Assembly: GCA_013041835.1 (NCBI GenBank)
Contig: JABDRH010000091.1
Span: 1 to 9,863 of the forward strand
DNA: 9,863 bases
Source of the DNA: Desulfatitalea sp.
Lineage (GTDB): Bacteria > Desulfobacterota > Desulfobacteria > Desulfobacterales > Desulfosarcinaceae
Reading direction: 5' to 3'
Numbering within the stretch: the stretch's first letter is position 1; every line of letters begins with the position of its first letter. A model generated the notes under the pieces. That model was not told the DNA's origin. It saw nothing but the letters and a program-made list of their open reading frames with translations, and ran no database searches. Position numbers and translations under genes: made by a program. Positions 7,264 through 9,863 of the stretch are shown one piece after another.

Positions 7264-8592
7264 ATGAACAACGCATCCACAAGAGACATTTACACCGTCG
7301 GCAAACTAACGGCCAAAGTTAAATCCTTGCTTGAGGATAAATTTCCTATGATATGGGTATCCGGAGAAATTGCAGATTTCCGAATACCCGGTTCCGGACA
7401 TGCCTATTTTCATCTATGTGATAAATCGGCACGCATTGCCGCGGTGATGTTCCGCGGTCAATTGCGCCACCTGGCGTGCAAACTTGCCAATGGGGAATCC
7501 ATTGTCGCTTTGGGTCGAATATCCGTGTATGAGCCCAGGGGGACCTATCAATTGATTCTCGAATATGCCGAATCCCTGGGTGCCGGAGCCCTGCAAATGT
7601 CCTTCGAGGCCTTGAAGCGCAAGCTGTTCCAAGAAGGTCTTTTCGATGATGCGCACAAGCTGTCGATTCCGTTCTTGCCGCACACCTTGGGTGTGATCTC
7701 ATCACCCACCGGCGCGGCCGTGCGTGACATTATCAACGTAATCCGCCGCAGATTTCCTAACACCGCCATCCAACTCTATCCGGTTAAGGTCCAGGGTCAG
7801 GGAGCCGCCGAACAAATTGTGAACGCCATCGAATTGGCCAATCGTCTACAGCATGCCAATGTCATCATCCTGGCCCGCGGTGGAGGCTCTGTTGAGGATT
7901 TGGCGCCGTTCAACAGTGAAATCGTCGCCCGGGCGATCCACGCTTCACAGATCCCCATCGTGACTGGGATTGGGCATGAAATCGATTTTACCATCGCTGA
8001 TTTTGCCGCTGACAGGCGCGCCCCAACACCATCGGCGGCAGCCGAACTATCCGTCCCGGTAAAATTCGAGTTAAAAATGCGTTGCGAGGATTTGAATATA
8101 CGCTGCATACGCAACATCAAATCCCTGACTGCCATCCATCGGGAGAATCTTTTCCGTTTGTCGCGCGGTGTCACTCATCCCATGAAGCGCATTCAGGAAT
8201 CACGGTTACGGGTGGATGACATGACAGAGCGCATGTCGTTGGCTGCACAACGCATATTACGCCAACGTCATGATGGTCTTATCAAAACGAACACTGCATT
8301 ATTACATAATAATCCGGTCGATTATGTCGAAAAACATAATTCAAAAGTTAATATATTATTATTAAAGTTATTTGAAATATTAAATAATATCGTTACAACG
8401 CATAGGACACGCGCGACTGCCTGCCATGCCTCGCTCATGGCATTGAGCCCTCAGGCCGTCATGGCAAGAGGTTATAGCATCACCCGTACGGTTCCGGACG
8501 CCAAGGTGCTCACCGATGCCGGGCAAGTCGACGCCGGACAGGCCATCGAGATATTGCTGACCAAAGGCAAAATAGACGCCACAGTGAAATGA
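7264..8592 (+). CDS. xseA: Exonuclease VII large subunit XseA
   Basis: XseA is the catalytic subunit of exonuclease VII, which degrades single-stranded DNA from both ends into oligonucleotides in complex with several XseB chains. From the ATG at 7264 the protein has 442 residues (E. coli: 456). The N-terminal OB-fold begins with DIYTVGKL and WVSGEIADF and contains GHAYFHLCD; the catalytic domain holds GVISSPTGAAVRDI, then ILARGGGSVEDLAPFN and GIGHEIDFTIADFAADRRAPTPSAAAE, all typical of the family. A long charged helical region follows, then the conserved end SPQAVMARGYSI. A TTG at 7234 in the same frame would add ten residues, but neither start has a good Shine-Dalgarno; ATG fits the family's usual N-terminus better. 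Codons for about residues 345-376 are strikingly AT-rich and rich in TTA. Confidence 0.95.
   Translation: MNNASTRDIYTVGKLTAKVKSLLEDKFPMIWVSGEIADFRIPGSGHAYFHLCDKSARIAAVMFRGQLRHLACKLANGESIVALGRISVYEPRGTYQLILEYAESLGAGALQMSFEALKRKLFQEGLFDDAHKLSIPFLPHTLGVISSPTGAAVRDIINVIRRRFPNTAIQLYPVKVQGQGAAEQIVNAIELANRLQHANVIILARGGGSVEDLAPFNSEIVARAIHASQIPIVTGIGHEIDFTIADFAADRRAPTPSAAAELSVPVKFELKMRCEDLNIRCIRNIKSLTAIHRENLFRLSRGVTHPMKRIQESRLRVDDMTERMSLAAQRILRQRHDGLIKTNTALLHNNPVDYVEKHNSKVNILLLKLFEILNNIVTTHRTRATACHASLMALSPQAVMARGYSITRTVPDAKVLTDAGQVDAGQAIEILLTKGKIDATVK
8298..8390. other. Extremely AT-rich, TTA-codon-rich segment inside xseA
   Basis: Of the 50 bases at 8341-8390 only four are G or C, while the surrounding xseA sequence is about half GC. 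In frame, all leucines there are TTA (five within ten codons) and isoleucine is mostly ATA; two more TTA lie at 8299-8304. Upstream at 8298-8313 ATTATT and AATAAT form an inverted repeat around ACAT, and at 8321-8340 ATTATGT and ACATAAT form a perfect 7-bp inverted repeat with a six-base spacer. The reading frame stays open and the protein keeps a helical character. Confidence 0.6.
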
Positions 8593-8676
8593 GCTTGCTC
8601 CTTTTTCCTTGTTTCATTTCGGTAATTCTTCTATGAATTGGCATGTTTCCAACATGGCGCACCCATTGGATGCGAT

Positions 8677-8680
8677 AGGA
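8677..8680 (+). promoter_or_regulatory. Ribosome binding site of xseB
   Basis: AGGA lies seven bases before the ATG at 8688, which supports this start and independent translation after the 95-base gap that follows xseA. Confidence 0.6.
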
Positions 8681-8687
8681 TTTTACC

Positions 8688-8924
8688 ATGACCGCAAAAC
8701 TCACTTTTGAAAAAGCGCTTGAAAAGCTGGAGCAGATTGTTCACGAAATGGAAGCCGGACAGCTTCCTTTGGACAATGCGCTGAAAAAATTCGAAGAAGG
8801 CATGAAGCTCTCCCGGTTTTGTACGGAAAAGTTAAATGAAACTGAAGAAAAGATCACCCAACTCATGGAAGCTGCCAACGGATCCATACGGGAGGCACCG
8901 TTTGATGAGGGCACACCAGAATAA
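8688..8924 (+). CDS. xseB: Exonuclease VII small subunit XseB
   Basis: The 78-residue protein is the small subunit that forms a helical hairpin and binds in multiple copies to the coiled-coil arm of XseA; without it the nuclease is inactive. The family pattern is plain: LTFEKALEKLEQIVHEMEAG (5-24), then LPLDNALKKFEEGMKLSRFC (26-45) and a second helix with LNETEEKITQLM (49-60), ending in an acidic tail. Length matches the usual 70-85 residues. It lies 95 bases after xseA rather than overlapping it as in many genomes, and 43 bases before dxs. The AGGA ribosome site supports the ATG start. Confidence 0.94.
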   Translation: MTAKLTFEKALEKLEQIVHEMEAGQLPLDNALKKFEEGMKLSRFCTEKLNETEEKITQLMEAANGSIREAPFDEGTPE

Positions 8925-8953
8925 TCGATTCCGCTTTCATCGATAGAAAACAC

Positions 8954-8958
8954 GGGAG
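8954..8958 (+). promoter_or_regulatory. Ribosome binding site that supports the TTG start of dxs
   Basis: GGGAG lies nine bases before TTG at 8968. An in-frame TGA at 8962-8964 rules out any earlier start, so the TTG is the only early start that keeps the conserved N-terminus. Confidence 0.6.
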
Positions 8959-8967
8959 TTTTGAACC

Positions 8968-9863
8968 TTGGGGCTAATCGACACCATTGATTCACCATCT
9001 GACCTGAAAAAACTCAGCCGGCAGGCACTGCCGCAGTTGGCGCAAGAGTTACGCGACATCATCGTTGAGGTGGTTTCCCAAAACGGGGGGCATTTGGCCT
9101 CGAGCCTTGGCGTTGTGGAACTGACCATCGCCTTGCACTACGTATTCGACACACCCAACGATAAAATTATCTGGGATGTGGGGCATCAGGCCTATGCTCA
9201 CAAGCTGCTCACCGGGCGACGCGACCGTTTCCATACCCTCCGCCGGCATGGCGGAATTTCCGGTTTTGCCAAACGCGGCGAAAGCCCATACGATGCGTTC
9301 ACCACGGGCCATAGCAGCACCTCCATTTCCGCGGCGTTAGGTATGGTCTGCGCCAAACGACTGAAAGGTTGCCCATCAAAAGTGGTGGCGGTTATTGGGG
9401 ATGGTTCCATGACGGCCGGGATGGCCTACGAGGCGCTCAATCAGGCCGGCGATTTGCACAAAGACCTGATCGTCATTCTCAATGATAACGACATGTCCAT
9501 CTCTCCCAACGTGGGGGCCATTTCTTCTTTGCTCAGCCGAACGCTTTCCGACCAGCGTTTGCAGACCTGGCGCAAGGAGTTCGGCGATTTTCTAAAATCC
9601 CTGCCCAAAATCGGTGATAATATTTACAACCTGGCCAAGCGCAGTGAAGAGTCGTTCAAAACCTTTATTACGCCAGGCATGCTGTTCGAGGCCTTCAATT
9701 TCGATTATTTCGGCCCCATCAACGGCCACAACCTCACCCACCTTATTCGGATTTTGAATAATATCAAGAAGCTGAAAGATCCTGTGCTGCTGCACGTGAC
9801 GACCACCAAGGGCAAAGGCTATGCCCAGGCAGAGAAGAATCCGGTCTATTTTCATGGCGTGGG
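8968..9863 (+). CDS. dxs: 1-deoxy-D-xylulose-5-phosphate synthase, N-terminal half (runs off right edge)
   Basis: DXS joins pyruvate and glyceraldehyde-3-phosphate, with thiamine diphosphate, to make 1-deoxyxylulose-5-phosphate, the first step of the MEP isoprenoid pathway in the cytoplasm. There are 298 open codons to the edge, about half of the usual 620-640. Numbered from TTG, visible signatures are [10 protein letters not shown] with the active-site His42, GHSSTSIS (114-121), the thiamine diphosphate/Mg motif [15 protein letters not shown] (144-158) closing with [13 protein letters not shown] (172-184), GPINGHN (249-255), and [14 protein letters not shown] (279-292). The start is TTG with GGGAG nine bases upstream, because TGA precedes it in frame. 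It follows xseB at 43 bases and is likely cotranscribed with it; the ispA gene that often stands between them is missing. Transketolase is excluded by the DXS-specific motifs. Confidence 0.95.
   Translation, partial: MGLIDTIDSPSDLKKLSRQALPQLAQELRDIIVEVVSQNGGHLASSLGVVELTIALHYVFDTPNDKIIWDVGHQAYAHKLLTGRRDRFHTLRRHGGISGFAKRGESPYDAFTTGHSSTSISAALGMVCAKRLKGCPSKVVAVIGDGSMTAGMAYEALNQAGDLHKDLIVILNDNDMSISPNVGAISSLLSRTLSDQRLQTWRKEFGDFLKSLPKIGDNIYNLAKRSEESFKTFITPGMLFEAFNFDYFGPINGHNLTHLIRILNNIKKLKDPVLLHVTTTKGKGYAQAEKNPVYFHGV

Noticed and set aside
8642..8656. Small hairpin CATGTT-TCC-AACATG between xseA and xseB.
   Set aside because: The stem is only six bases with a mismatch next to it and no T tract; neither a terminator nor a convincing regulator.

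Overview
The window looks like chromosomal DNA of a Gram-negative bacterium of moderate-to-high GC. I would guess a sulfate-reducing Desulfobacterota (Desulfosarcina/Desulfococcus type), because of the protein style, the stand-alone beta-helix GlmU-like gene next to glmM, and the xseA-xseB-dxs block. That placement is an inference from protein resemblance, not a search. No tRNA, rRNA, CRISPR array, IS element or phage gene was seen.

Left part (1-5911) is the edge of a cell-surface polysaccharide / UDP-GlcNAc region. A Wzx-type flippase gene runs off the left edge on the minus strand. Across a 214-base divergent gap, four tightly packed plus-strand genes follow (gaps of 21, 1 and 21 bases), probably one operon: an SDR nucleotide-sugar epimerase/decarboxylase, a fused WecA/MraY-type sugar-phosphate transferase carrying a truncated WbpM/CapD-like C-terminal half, a left-handed beta-helix GlmU-like protein without a pyrophosphorylase domain, and phosphoglucosamine mutase GlmM. 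Together they suggest supply of UDP-amino sugars, priming of a glycan on undecaprenyl phosphate, and (through the flippase) export of the lipid-linked unit.

Middle part (5912-7233): glmM converges on a Bax inhibitor-1 family membrane protein gene, separated by a perfect 15-bp-stem bidirectional terminator. The BI-1 gene has a good sigma70-like promoter, an inverted repeat over its -35 box and a strong Shine-Dalgarno. Divergent from it is a 93-residue gene of unknown function.

Right part (7234-9863) holds xseA and xseB, the two subunits of exonuclease VII, then the first 298 codons of dxs (first enzyme of the MEP isoprenoid pathway), which runs off the right edge from a TTG start. The ispA-type prenyltransferase gene that often sits between xseB and dxs is absent. 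Near its 3' end xseA holds an extremely AT-rich, TTA-rich stretch (8298-8390) that stands out from everything around it.

I see no clear new defence or mobile system here. The most unusual points are the fused transferase, the beta-helix protein that seems to lack the GlmU catalytic histidine, and the AT-rich block with repeated ACATAAT motifs in and upstream of xseA.
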